From the NCBI RefSeq assembly GCF_000006445.2, contig NC_006044.2, positions 682,001 to 746,000 of the forward strand: a stretch of DNA of 64,000 nucleotides, given 5' to 3'. Positions within the stretch are counted from its first letter, which is position 1, and each line of letters begins with the position of its first letter. The DNA is from Debaryomyces hansenii CBS767 (Eukaryota; Ascomycota; Pichiomycetes; Serinales; Debaryomycetaceae). The position numbers and the translations under genes are program-made. Of the stretch, positions 41,270 through 48,846 are shown in pieces. Under the pieces are notes generated by a model. It was given only the letters and a program-made list of their open reading frames with translations, was not told the origin of the DNA and searched no databases.

Positions 41270-41845
41270 ATGGCAGCAGCGCAGGTAAAAAATGAGAAGA
41301 TAGGAAACCCTAAGAGTAATAGGAGGAGAAGAAAGAAGAGAAGAACGGAAGATTTTTCATCTGATTCAGAATCATCATCATCATCGTCCTCTGATGAATC
41401 GATGGATGATGCTGCTGAAGAACCAAAACCTATAAAAGAAACGAAGAGCATAAACATAGACGATATTGATATCGACTCTGATAAAGAGACTGATGTTAAT
41501 TCGCAAGAAAAACAAAACCTGTTACGCCCTGAACCTTTAAGTAATGAAACACATGAAAAGTTATCCAACATAAAGCTTACCACTAGTAAATTAACAAGTG
41601 TCGGGGGAAGTTCTAAAAATAGCAATATCGATATTAACCAGGTTAAGAAGACATTGGCTAAAGACAAAGATCAATTAAATAATGAATATTTGATGTTGAT
41701 GGCTTCAAGCTTTAGTAATGATTTAGATGAATTGAGGAAGAAGCCAGATTTCACGGATAAATCGTTAGTATTGTTGGCAAAGACTTTACAATCAGGAAGT
41801 AACATGTTTGATGAAGAAACTTTGAATGCAATTCTTGAACAATGA
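41270..41845 (+). CDS. RSA3: Ribosome assembly protein Rsa3
   Basis: 191 aa. A basic block NRRRRKKRRTEDFSS near residue 20 is followed by a Ser/Asp-rich stretch. The C-terminus is the conserved Rsa3 core: YLMLMASSFSNDLDELRKKP then DFTDKSLVLLAKTLQSGSNM and FDEETL. Rsa3 acts in the nucleolus with Dbp6 in early 60S assembly. An upstream run of A followed by TTCATCTGATT at 41204-41220 resembles ribosome-biogenesis promoter elements, but I cannot be sure. Confidence 0.95.
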   Translation: MAAAQVKNEKIGNPKSNRRRRKKRRTEDFSSDSESSSSSSSDESMDDAAEEPKPIKETKSINIDDIDIDSDKETDVNSQEKQNLLRPEPLSNETHEKLSNIKLTTSKLTSVGGSSKNSNIDINQVKKTLAKDKDQLNNEYLMLMASSFSNDLDELRKKPDFTDKSLVLLAKTLQSGSNMFDEETLNAILEQ

Positions 41846-42115
41846 AGAAATAGAACCGTTATTAATGTATATTAGCTTTCATATAGATTTTAATTAGGTG
41901 GAGTTATAGCTATGTATGCTACCTTCTGGCAGATTTAGTAACAATATCAAAATTATCGATAATAAAATGACTTAAATACTAACACTATGTATCCATATCC
42001 ATATCTAAGTAAATATTGAGGTGGGTATAATATATATTAATCAGCCTAAATTACAGACATAATAAACTATTGGGAATATTATATTAATACTAGAATTACA
42101 GCTTTCAGATTAGCA

Positions 42116-42200
42116 GCCTGGCTAGCTCAATCGGTAGAGCGTTTGACTCTTATTAAGAGAAGCGATCAAAAGGTTGCGGGTTCGACCCCCGCGTCGGGTT
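42116..42200 (+). tRNA. tRNA-Lys(CUU) with 12-nt intron, copy 1
   Basis: 85 nt. The acceptor GCCTGGC pairs with GTCGGGT (with G-T wobbles). The D arm is GCTC...GAGC, the anticodon stem TTTGA/TCAAA, and the loop CTCTTA is interrupted after position 37 by the intron TTAAGAGAAGCG. The T arm is GCGGGTTCGACCCCCGC. The anticodon CTT reads AAG. Intron bases AAGAG can pair with CTCTT of the loop. A T8 run follows. The upstream flank CAGATTAGCA is shared by most copies. Confidence 0.95.
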
Positions 42201-42274
42201 ACTATATTTTTTTTGATTTCCTACGGAATAGTTTCTTTGAAAAATGACCTATACCTCCAATTAATTCAAGGTTT

Positions 42275-42665
42275 TTATCTACTTATTCTAATGCAGATCC
42301 AAGTCATATGTCCATAAGGTATGCTATGGTAAAAAAGATGAATTTTCTCTTGCACTGCTAGTTTCTGTGGACTCTTATTCGTAATTACGTCATTAAACTC
42401 TGCTCTAATAAGTTGCGACACTTTCCGATATTTCTCTGGAGTTTTCTCAGCAATATCTGACATTTTTCTTCCTGCCACGATAATCATTTGTTCATCAGTG
42501 AGACTAAATCCATTAGAAATCCTAATTATTTCATCAAGGAAGTATTGAATTTTTGTAGATGCCTTCCTTCCCGTATAGGGTCTTGTAAGGAATAACTTGT
42601 TTCTCTTGCTATAGCTTCCACTCTACTCCATTTGTTTTCTTCTCTCATGATCTTAATCAATTGTA
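42275..42665 (-). pseudogene. Second, divergent gag-like fragment downstream of the protease
   Basis: FSLTDEQMIIVAGRK here (42471-42510) repeats FSLTDEQLIILAGK of the main gag (43531-43575). Similarity extends upstream to a PYTG stretch matching PYSG and to LIKIMREE matching LIKVLRDE. The piece needs one frame change near 42570-42600. It ends at a stop near 42275 without a knuckle. It is therefore a diverged second gag end joined after the protease, not part of one ordinary element. Confidence 0.65.
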
Positions 42666-42969
42666 CTACCAATTCTGGGGTAATGAAATTACTTTGTGCT
42701 CCGGAATCTATTAAAGCTTTGTTTTCCTTATTCCTTATATTTACCAGAATGATGGACAATTCTTGAAGTTTACTCTTACCCTTGTCTCTTATCACAGACC
42801 TGGTTCTATCAACATTACCTTCTGTTTTAGTAATGTATTTTCTATCATCTACGACTTCTTCGTAGACTGATTCTGACTCATATTCTTCTAAAATATTATT
42901 ATTAACTTTATTTTCTAACTTAACTTGATTAAAACCTAGTGTGTTATTATCTTTAAACATTTTAATCAC
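42526..42969 (-). pseudogene. Retropepsin-type aspartic protease fragment
   Basis: The frame contains KALIDSGAQSNFITPELV, the active-site DSGA motif of Ty3/gypsy-type retropepsins, preceded by LQELSIILVNIRN (the usual hydrophobic strand). The conserved second half of the fold is not visible because gag-like sequence takes over. The only Met codons are internal and the frame differs from both neighbours. Confidence 0.75.
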
Positions 42970-42974
42970 TTTCT

Positions 42975-43205
42975 TCAGATCTTTAGCACGTCAAATCCAA
43001 CCTGTTTATTTGACTTCCTCAATTTTTTAGAACATTTAGCTGCGAAGTGGCCTTCTTTCTGACAATTGAAAAACAATTTACCTTTTTGTTTTCTCCTTGA
43101 CATTATATTGTCAACTTCCATGTTGTCTCCAAACTTCCATGTTCTTTTAATATTAGAAGGTTTATTTAGATTTGGGTTATCATCATAAATAATAGCCATT
43201 CTCAT
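42975..43205 (-). pseudogene. Gag C-terminal CCHC zinc-knuckle fragment
   Basis: FNCQKEGHFAAKC fits the CX2CX4HX4C-like retroviral knuckle in its second half. The first Cys lies in an atypical position (the visible pattern is C-x5-H-x4-C), so it may be damaged. The ATG overlaps the gag stop (ATGA), which means a one-base frame change between gag and knuckle. Basic residues around (RRKQKGK, KKLRKSNKQ) fit nucleocapsid. Confidence 0.7.
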
Positions 43206-43753
43206 GCTTCTAATAAACTAGTCGATCTTTTAATTCTGAGCTCTTGTTGTATTGGTTTCTTTAGCCCATTAAGATAAGCACTAACTTGAGCTTCCTCTGT
43301 CAATAATTTTCTAGGTATTTCTAAACGAAGTTGACTAACTTTCTTGTTATAAGCTATCACGCTTTTGATTTGCTTCACATTCAAATATTCAAATATGAGA
43401 CTATTAATATCATAATCTCCAAGAAATTGTGTCGTCAAATCATTTTTAAAGTCCTCAAAATTATTAAGAATTACTCCGCTAGCCTCTCCATATTCATTGT
43501 GCCAACTTAAAGCTGCTCCCTCTAAGTCTTTCCCAGCTAATATAATTAATTGTTCGTCCGTGAGACTAAATCTCATGGCCTTCTTTTTTAAACTAGAAAA
43601 GAACTTATTTATTTGAACGGGACTTCTACTACCAGAATAAGGTTTAACTATTGCTTGCATCAAGAATTCTCTCTTCTCTCTATCCCTAGCTTCATCACGT
43701 AAAACCTTAATAAGTTCCCTTGTAGTATTTGGACTCTTTGGTATTTTGCTTTC
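43202..43753 (-). pseudogene. Gag capsid region of Ty3/gypsy-type element
   Basis: The frame is open from a TAA at 43754-43756 to a stop at 43202, with ATG at 43660. It shows the retrotransposon gag pattern ALSWHNEYGE...FEDFKNDLTTQFLGD and later LRLEIPRKLLTEEAQVSAYL. Ends at RSTSLLEA just before the knuckle frame. It is shortened and its continuation is frameshifted. Confidence 0.8.
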
Positions 43754-43780
43754 TTAACTCTGATATATTTGATTTAACCT

Positions 43781-43792
43781 GCGGCGCTACCA
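43781..43792 (-). other. Retrotransposon primer-binding site for initiator tRNA-Met
   Basis: On the minus strand TGGTAGCGCCGC is complementary to the 3' end of yeast initiator tRNA-Met (GCGGCGCUACCA), over 12 nt. It lies 3-4 nt inside the LTR end, exactly where a plus-strand PBS belongs for a minus-strand element, and so fixes orientation and which LTR is the 5' LTR. Confidence 0.88.
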
Positions 43793-43795
43793 ATA

Positions 43796-44046
43796 GTAAG
43801 AAAACCGGGTACTAATATAGTAATCATTTATCTTTGTATATTATATATATGTTCTATAGGCCAAGTAGAACCTATCTTCTTATTCTTAGCTAACTAACTA
43901 ACTTTACCTACCTATAAATAGTTCCTAAGTTCCTTCTTTCGTCTATCCAAACTCAGGGAATAATCACCTCTATTTATACACCAACTTTTGCAACCATAAC
44001 GTATACTATAGTTAATATATGTATATTTGCCTTCTTTAACACTTCA
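43796..44046 (-). mobile_element. LTR copy B: 5' LTR of the Ty3/gypsy-type remnant
   Basis: About 250 bp very similar to LTR copies A and C (CCGGGTACTA, TTAGCTAACTAACTAACT, CCTATAAATAGTTCCT, ACACCAACTTTTGCAAC). The left end reads into the primer-binding site. The right end is placed at TTCA, about 8 bp before tRNA-Lys copy 2. The right boundary is uncertain because other copies of this tRNA also carry CAGATTAGCA at this place. Confidence 0.85.
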
Positions 44047-44054
44047 GATTAGCA

Positions 44055-44139
44055 GCCTGGCTAGCTCAATCGGTAGAGCGTTTGACTCTTATTAAGAGAA
44101 GCGATCAAAAGGTTGCGGGTTCGACCCCCGCGTCGGGTT
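44055..44139 (+). tRNA. tRNA-Lys(CUU) with 12-nt intron, copy 2
   Basis: Identical to copy 1 over 85 nt, including the intron TTAAGAGAAGCG. Followed by a T run and TTCGTTTTCAATTACAACTTGATG, which is also found after copy 5. The LTR copy B ends just upstream. Confidence 0.95.
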
Positions 44140-44437
44140 ACTTTTTTTTTTCGTTTTCAATTACAACTTGATGTAACTTATAAATTTGGAGAAACAAAAT
44201 CATAAGCGATACTAAACCTCCTTTAATACCAGTTCATAACTTTTTATTCGTTCGGAAGGTATAATTGCAAGTTGAGTTACTTTTAAATTGTAAACAGTGA
44301 AAAATAAGACAAAATAAAAGATAAGCTGATTTTATTATTATGACAAAAGTCTCAAATATTTTCTGAACCTAATTGAAGTAAACAAAACAAACATAATCGA
44401 TATGGAACTGCGGCAATAAATCAAAATCAAATTAGCA
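44140..44437. other. Spacer between tRNA-Lys copies 2 and 3
   Basis: AT-rich, no open frame of note. The part near 44246-44288 (ATTCGTTCGGAA, AAGTTGAGTTACTTT) resembles 44574-44615 after copy 3, so the spacers are themselves related. Confidence 0.6.
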
Positions 44438-44522
44438 GCCTGGCTAGCTCAATCGGTAGAGCGTTTGACTCTTATTAAGAGAAGCGATCAAAAGGTTGCG
44501 GGTTCGATCCCCGCGTCGGGTT
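44438..44522 (+). tRNA. tRNA-Lys(CUU) with 12-nt intron, copy 3
   Basis: As copy 1 except one change in the T loop (TTCGATC instead of TTCGACC), which is compatible with function and creates a more usual B box. The intron is unchanged. Upstream flank is AAATTAGCA rather than CAGATTAGCA. T run follows. Confidence 0.95.
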
Positions 44523-45348
44523 ACTTTTTTTTTTGCATTTGGATACTGATACAACTTTCTCCTTGATTTTTCAGTTCGTTCGGAAACTTTTCTTGTAAGT
44601 TGAATTACTTTACATTCTAACATTTACTAAATGAGAAATAGAAAACACCTAAAGAAAGATATCTAGCTTGCTACTAAATTATTATTAGAAGAAATAATTT
44701 CACCCCTTCATGCTGATAAATTTATTAATTATATTCAACTAAATTTGTGAGAATTAACAATTAATTTATTAAATTCCAATACTTTAATTTTTTCTGATAG
44801 ATTACAAAATTTTGCCTTTTAAGGGTGAATCGAATAGTTCTTATATTCAGATTGACCTTAAATTTAATTACAATGGGAAGTGTCTAAAAATCTTGTTGAA
44901 GTAAATTGTCCAAGTCCGTGTTTGATGCACTCATTTGATTAAGTCTTTTATTTTGTTTAGTTTAAGTATCTCAATTATAATAGATAATTTACTTAATCTT
45001 TATATAAGTTTTGTATTTATATAGTCCAAGATTTCTACAAGAATAGAATTACGCTTCCAGTTGTATCCAGGTTAACGGTCAATCGGAAGTCAGATTCATT
45101 AGAGCCACGAGGCTTGTTATCAGTATTTATTATTCAAGATAAGGAGCTATCCAATGACAGCACATTATACACTTGAACAATGGAAGATAAGCAATGAACC
45201 TTGTAGACGTGGCATTGTCTAATAAAATAATTAGAATTATGATGTTTCGCAGCCAGTTTATATCAGAAATAATATATTTCATTCTAATGCAAAAAAATAA
45301 GATTAGCTCGATATGGAATTTCGAGCTTAACTCCAAAACAGATTAGCA
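44523..45348. other. 826-bp spacer between tRNA-Lys copies 3 and 4, no gene seen
   Basis: AT-rich. A segment just after copy 3 (44574-44615) matches the spacer after copy 2. The one 68-codon open frame on the minus strand (45130-45336) has no recognisable motif. I see no LTR here. Confidence 0.6.
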
Positions 45349-45433
45349 GCCTGGCTAGCTCAATCGGTAGAGCGTTTGACTCTTATTAAGAGAAGCGATC
45401 AAAAGGTTGCGGGTTCGACCCCCGCGTCGGGTT
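45349..45433 (+). tRNA. tRNA-Lys(CUU) with 12-nt intron, copy 4
   Basis: Identical over 85 nt to copy 1. The flank is CAGATTAGCA upstream, and TCTATTTTTT follows, a shorter terminator (T6) than in other copies. Confidence 0.95.
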
Positions 45434-45620
45434 TCTATTTTTTTCGTATCATGAAAACTTTAAAAAACGCCTCGATTTGAAAATTTTTTAGTGATACTAT
45501 TCTAACCTCATATTAAGTAATTACTCTCTAGTAGCCCCTAATTTCATTGATATTCTTTCTGAAATTAGTAGGGATAAATAAGACATATTCGGGCACAATT
45601 ATTTCACAAACAGATTAGCA

Positions 45621-45705
45621 GCCTGGCTAGCTCAATCGGTAGAGCGTTTGACTCTTATTAAGAGAAGCGATCAAAAGGTTGCGGGTTCGACCCCCGCGTC
45701 GGGTT
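45621..45705 (+). tRNA. tRNA-Lys(CUU) with 12-nt intron, copy 5
   Basis: Identical over 85 nt to copy 1. The 3' flank ACTATATTTTTTTCG and then TTTTCAATTACAACTTGATG is shared with copy 2. The gap to copy 4 is only 187 bp. Confidence 0.95.
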
Positions 45706-46161
45706 ACTATATTTTTTTCGTTTTCAATTACAACTTGATGTAATGCTTAGCATGTATTGTCTTAAAATCTTCATATAATTTTGCTTTCGATGCATGATGA
45801 TATAATAAGTTTTAGGGTATCATTAGTCTCGATCACTAAGGCTCCATAAGTAGAATCTTTTTATTTCTTTGACGTCCCTTCTTTGTTGAAATATTGTACT
45901 CCTTGTTTGATATCCATAATTTCTATTAGTCTCGGAATCCGCAATTAAAGGTCTTCATCGGTCTTTTACTGCTCGCTCTAGGATTCTAAACCACCCTGAA
46001 TTTGGACAACTTCCTCTATGTCTTCAATTGCACCAATACATACGGCCAATGATCACTCAAAAGTTTAACGTTTTTATTGAAGACTAAATCATTATATATT
46101 CCTTCAAATGTTGCTTAATAACCATCAAATCATTATGCATTTCTCCAAATGTTACTGAATA
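45706..46161. other. Spacer between copy 5 and the solo LTR, no gene seen
   Basis: 456 bp, AT-rich. No coding frame of note. The first ~35 bp are shared with the 3' flank of copy 2. Confidence 0.6.
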
Positions 46162-46420
46162 TGTAAGGAAAGCGGGTACTATTATAGTAATTATTTATCT
46201 TTGTAAATTATATTCTTAAGACCAAGTAGAACCTATCTTCTTATTCTTAGCTACCTAACTAACTTTTGCTACCTATAATTAGTTCCTAATTTCCTTCCTT
46301 TCTTTCGTTTATCCAGACTGAGTGAACAATCACCTTTATTTATAAACCAATTCCATGATGAATAACATTTGCAACACGGCATATAAATAGTACATATATG
46401 TATACTAGTGTTCGCTTACA
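46162..46420 (-). mobile_element. Solo LTR copy C with target-site duplication
   Basis: 259 bp, starts TGTAAGG and ends CGCTTACA (TG...CA). It is flanked on both sides by the 5-bp duplication GAATA (46157-46161 and 46421-46425). This confirms the ends of the LTR family. It is more diverged than copies A and B and lacks some of the TAAC run. It lies 71 bp upstream of tRNA-Lys copy 6, in the same orientation as the other LTRs. Confidence 0.9.
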
Positions 46421-46491
46421 GAATAATGTTGAGATATCATAGACAAAGACAGCTCTTCAGTAGTTTTGTATACCAGCAAAACAGATTAGCA

Positions 46492-46576
46492 GCCTGGCTA
46501 GCTCAATCGGTAGAGCGTTTGACTCTTATTAAGAGAAGCGATCAAAAGGTTGCGGGTTCGACCCCCGCGTCGGGTT
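46492..46576 (+). tRNA. tRNA-Lys(CUU) with 12-nt intron, copy 6
   Basis: Identical over 85 nt to copy 1. The 3' flank ACTATTTTTTTTTCG and TTTTCAATCTCAACT relates to copies 2 and 5. It is the last copy of the array. Confidence 0.95.
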
Positions 46577-46769
46577 ACTATTTTTTTTTCGTTTTCAATC
46601 TCAACTATATAGTTGTTGATATGAAGAGTCAACCTAGTACAGTGAATAAGTATTGAAAGTTCTATTAATTACCATATAAATAACCATCTTCTAATAACCA
46701 AGAAGATGGTACCGTTCGCTTTATACATTATATAACCGGCTATAACATGTTAATCGATAACAAAGCATA

Positions 46770-47282
46770 TTACAATAGGCCCGGGCAAGACCATTTCATT
46801 TTCTGAAGACTCAAATACAATATCACAGACAAAGTTGCGATCATTATTAATAATATGATACTCAATTTTTCTAGAAAGTTATTTGGGAGCTTGAGTTTGC
46901 ACTCTTGTCTCTTGGGAACTTCTTCTTTCTTTTGAGTATTGTTTGAAAAATCCATGTTGGACGATGGATTTCTCGAAGAACTATATTTTCGGCAATCCGC
47001 TGGTGCTAAGTCACCTATAAAATAAGGCTTTAGCATTTGAAATGCATCATCCGAATGTGCAACATCTTCAAAAGCCTCTGTAGCATCCACTCCCCCACAA
47101 TCAAGAAGGATTTCAGCACTTCCGGGATGCTTGGATGTGAAACTCGTAACATCATATACCTTATTATATATTACCATCCATAAGTCATTGGAACTATCAT
47201 GACTTTTGATTTCGTCTAGTGTAAATGTTTGGTGAGGTCTTCCCATCTCCTGGCCTTTTTCCTGATACCTTCGACTTGTCAT
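46770..47282 (-). CDS. CYB5: Cytochrome b5, tail-anchored
   Basis: 170 aa. The heme domain has axial ligands His52 (HPGS) and His76 (VAHSDDA), plus the LWMVIYNKVYDVTSF start and PYFIGDLAP end typical of the fold. A linker rich in Ser/Asn leads to one membrane helix near 137-158 (LSIILLIMIATLSVILYL) and a short tail, so it is a tail-anchored ER (or outer mitochondrial) protein. It carries electrons to fatty-acid and sterol desaturases. It is longer than S. cerevisiae Cyb5 (120 aa) and could be one of several fungal b5 paralogues. Confidence 0.85.
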   Translation of the reverse strand: MTSRRYQEKGQEMGRPHQTFTLDEIKSHDSSNDLWMVIYNKVYDVTSFTSKHPGSAEILLDCGGVDATEAFEDVAHSDDAFQMLKPYFIGDLAPADCRKYSSSRNPSSNMDFSNNTQKKEEVPKRQECKLKLPNNFLEKLSIILLIMIATLSVILYLSLQKMKWSCPGLL

Positions 47283-47419
47283 ATCATCTGCCTTCCCTTT
47301 CCATCAATTTTAATAGAACAAACTTGTCAAAAACTCCCTATTCGTTGCAATAACTAGAAAATACTTCACCATATATCAACTAATTTTTAGAAACGACTGA
47401 AATTGAAGAATAATCACGT

Positions 47420-47425
47420 CACGTG
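47420..47425. promoter_or_regulatory. CACGTG E-box in the CYB5-AGE2 divergent promoter
   Basis: The hexamer lies in AATCACGTCACGTGTAATA, 138 bp before the CYB5 start and 113 bp before AGE2. Cbf1-type factors bind CACGTG in yeasts. Either gene could be the target. Confidence 0.4.
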
Positions 47426-47537
47426 TAATATTGGTAACTTTTCACCAGAAACAGGATTCTGAACAGGATCAACAACAGTCATTAGGGTATCCAATAGTGG
47501 TTTCAACGTATATTATATCATACGAGACACAAGGGAA

Positions 47538-48746
47538 ATGAGTTATTATAATAGGAACTCATCGTCATCGTCTTCGGTTTTGCCATCTTCAAGGAAGACG
47601 CATTCAGAAAAACACAAACAAATCTTGAAGCAATTATTGAAAGAGCACGCAAATAAGACTTGTGTTGATTGTAAGACAGCCACACATCCTAGATGGGCGT
47701 CATGGAGTCTCGGGTGTTTTATGTGTATAAGATGTTCAGGTATTCACAGAAGCATGGGCACCCATATTTCCAAGGTGAAATCAGTTGATTTGGATGCGTG
47801 GACGGACGAGCAGGTTGAACTGATGATAAAATGGGGAAATGAAAAATGTAACATATACTGGGAATCGAAGTTGCCGGATGGATATGTTCCAGACCAACTG
47901 AAAATTGATAATTTTATTCGTACCAAGTATGATTTGAAGAAATGGGTTTCGTCGACGACGATTCCAAATCCATTATCTATTAAGGCGTCTGGCAGTCAAA
48001 ATGCTGGATTGACTACTGCACAACATACCAGTGAATCACATAAATCGAAAAATTCCGATTTGGGGTCTGCAGATCTCTTATCTGGTCATAGTTCTAAAAT
48101 TGAGCCTCACGGATCATTATTGGATGATGATTTTGGCTCTTTCACTTCTTCCCCATCACCTAAGGCAAGTACTCCAGTAACGTCTACAAGAAACACAACG
48201 GCTTTGAAATCAAATCAGCAGAGGAGTAACTCGACTACGCAACAGAAATTGCCGACCGAAAATACAAGCGATGGCGCAGGAATCCAATCGGCACAATCTA
48301 CTGGAGGATCGTTTTCAAATACTAGACCAGATTTAAAAAAGTCCATTTTGTCATTATACTCCTCGCCGAAATCATCTAGTTCGAGTTTCATTCAGCCACA
48401 GCATAATTCACAAGCTCAGCCTAACATGCAAGCATCTGTGAACTCATTATCTAATTCATTAAGCGGGCTTGATTTTAATAATTCAAATACATCAACAAAT
48501 TTCAATGTTTCATCAATTCCTTCAAGAACCTCACTGGCTTCTCAATCAGCTTCTCAACAACCACATGCTAGACCGGAAGCACAAACCACCAACTGGAATA
48601 ACGAATGGACAGATGCTAATGAGTCCACCGCCAGTTTGAATAATCAGTGGCCAAATAGCGGTTCTTCTGGTACCCATGGAGCTAAGACCACCTCGCTAAA
48701 CAGTACTAATTTAGACGATGATTTGTTCAAGAACGTTTGGAGTTGA
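47538..48746 (+). CDS. AGE2: ADP-ribosylation factor GTPase-activating protein, Age2 type
   Basis: 402 aa. The zinc finger has Cys42, 45, 63 and 66 (CVDC...CIRC), then CSGIHRSMGTHISKVKSVDL with the catalytic arginine, and the YWESKLPDGY and FIRTKYDLKKW blocks. The rest is low-complexity Ser/Asn/Gln-rich sequence with no ankyrin, BAR or PH domain, as in Age2. Age2 stimulates GTP hydrolysis on Arf at the trans-Golgi and endosomes. Two in-frame CTG codons (95 and 121) stand where a serine would suit the ArfGAP pattern, consistent with CUG-Ser decoding. Confidence 0.92.
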   Translation: MSYYNRNSSSSSSVLPSSRKTHSEKHKQILKQLLKEHANKTCVDCKTATHPRWASWSLGCFMCIRCSGIHRSMGTHISKVKSVDLDAWTDEQVELMIKWGNEKCNIYWESKLPDGYVPDQLKIDNFIRTKYDLKKWVSSTTIPNPLSIKASGSQNAGLTTAQHTSESHKSKNSDLGSADLLSGHSSKIEPHGSLLDDDFGSFTSSPSPKASTPVTSTRNTTALKSNQQRSNSTTQQKLPTENTSDGAGIQSAQSTGGSFSNTRPDLKKSILSLYSSPKSSSSSFIQPQHNSQAQPNMQASVNSLSNSLSGLDFNNSNTSTNFNVSSIPSRTSLASQSASQQPHARPEAQTTNWNNEWTDANESTASLNNQWPNSGSSGTHGAKTTSLNSTNLDDDLFKNVWS

Positions 48747-48821
48747 TATATAGCTTACAGCAAGTCGATTGGAATGAATATGTTATATAAACGTATATAT
48801 ACTACTACTACATAGATAAGA

Positions 48822-48846
48822 TTAGCAAGATAAGATTAGCAAGATT
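48822..48846. repeat. Short tandem repeat at the 3' end of PIC2
   Basis: GATAAGATTAGCAA occurs about twice in tandem (GATAAGATTAGCAAGATAAG at 48824, then continuing into the PIC2 stop region). It is between two convergent genes. Confidence 0.6.

Larger units (their letters stand above)
42275..43795 (-). mobile_element. Ty3/gypsy-type retrotransposon remnant (internal region)
   Basis: Read on the minus strand from the LTR at 43796-44046: primer-binding site, gag, CCHC knuckle, retropepsin, then a second gag-like piece. Gag, knuckle and protease lie in three different frames, so the element cannot make a normal polyprotein. No reverse transcriptase, RNase H or integrase coding and no second LTR are present on the left. 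Retrotrans-gag type motifs and the DSGA protease with an initiator-Met primer site argue for the Ty3/gypsy group rather than copia. Confidence 0.85.

Noticed and set aside
42116..46576. Repeated 85-bp units with spacers, CRISPR-like at first sight
   Set aside because: The repeats fold as tRNA-Lys with intron, spacers vary from 0.19 to over 1.8 kb, and the genome is eukaryotic.
46408..46656. 82-codon frame across tRNA-Lys copy 6
   Set aside because: Runs through the tRNA gene and LTR end; artefact.
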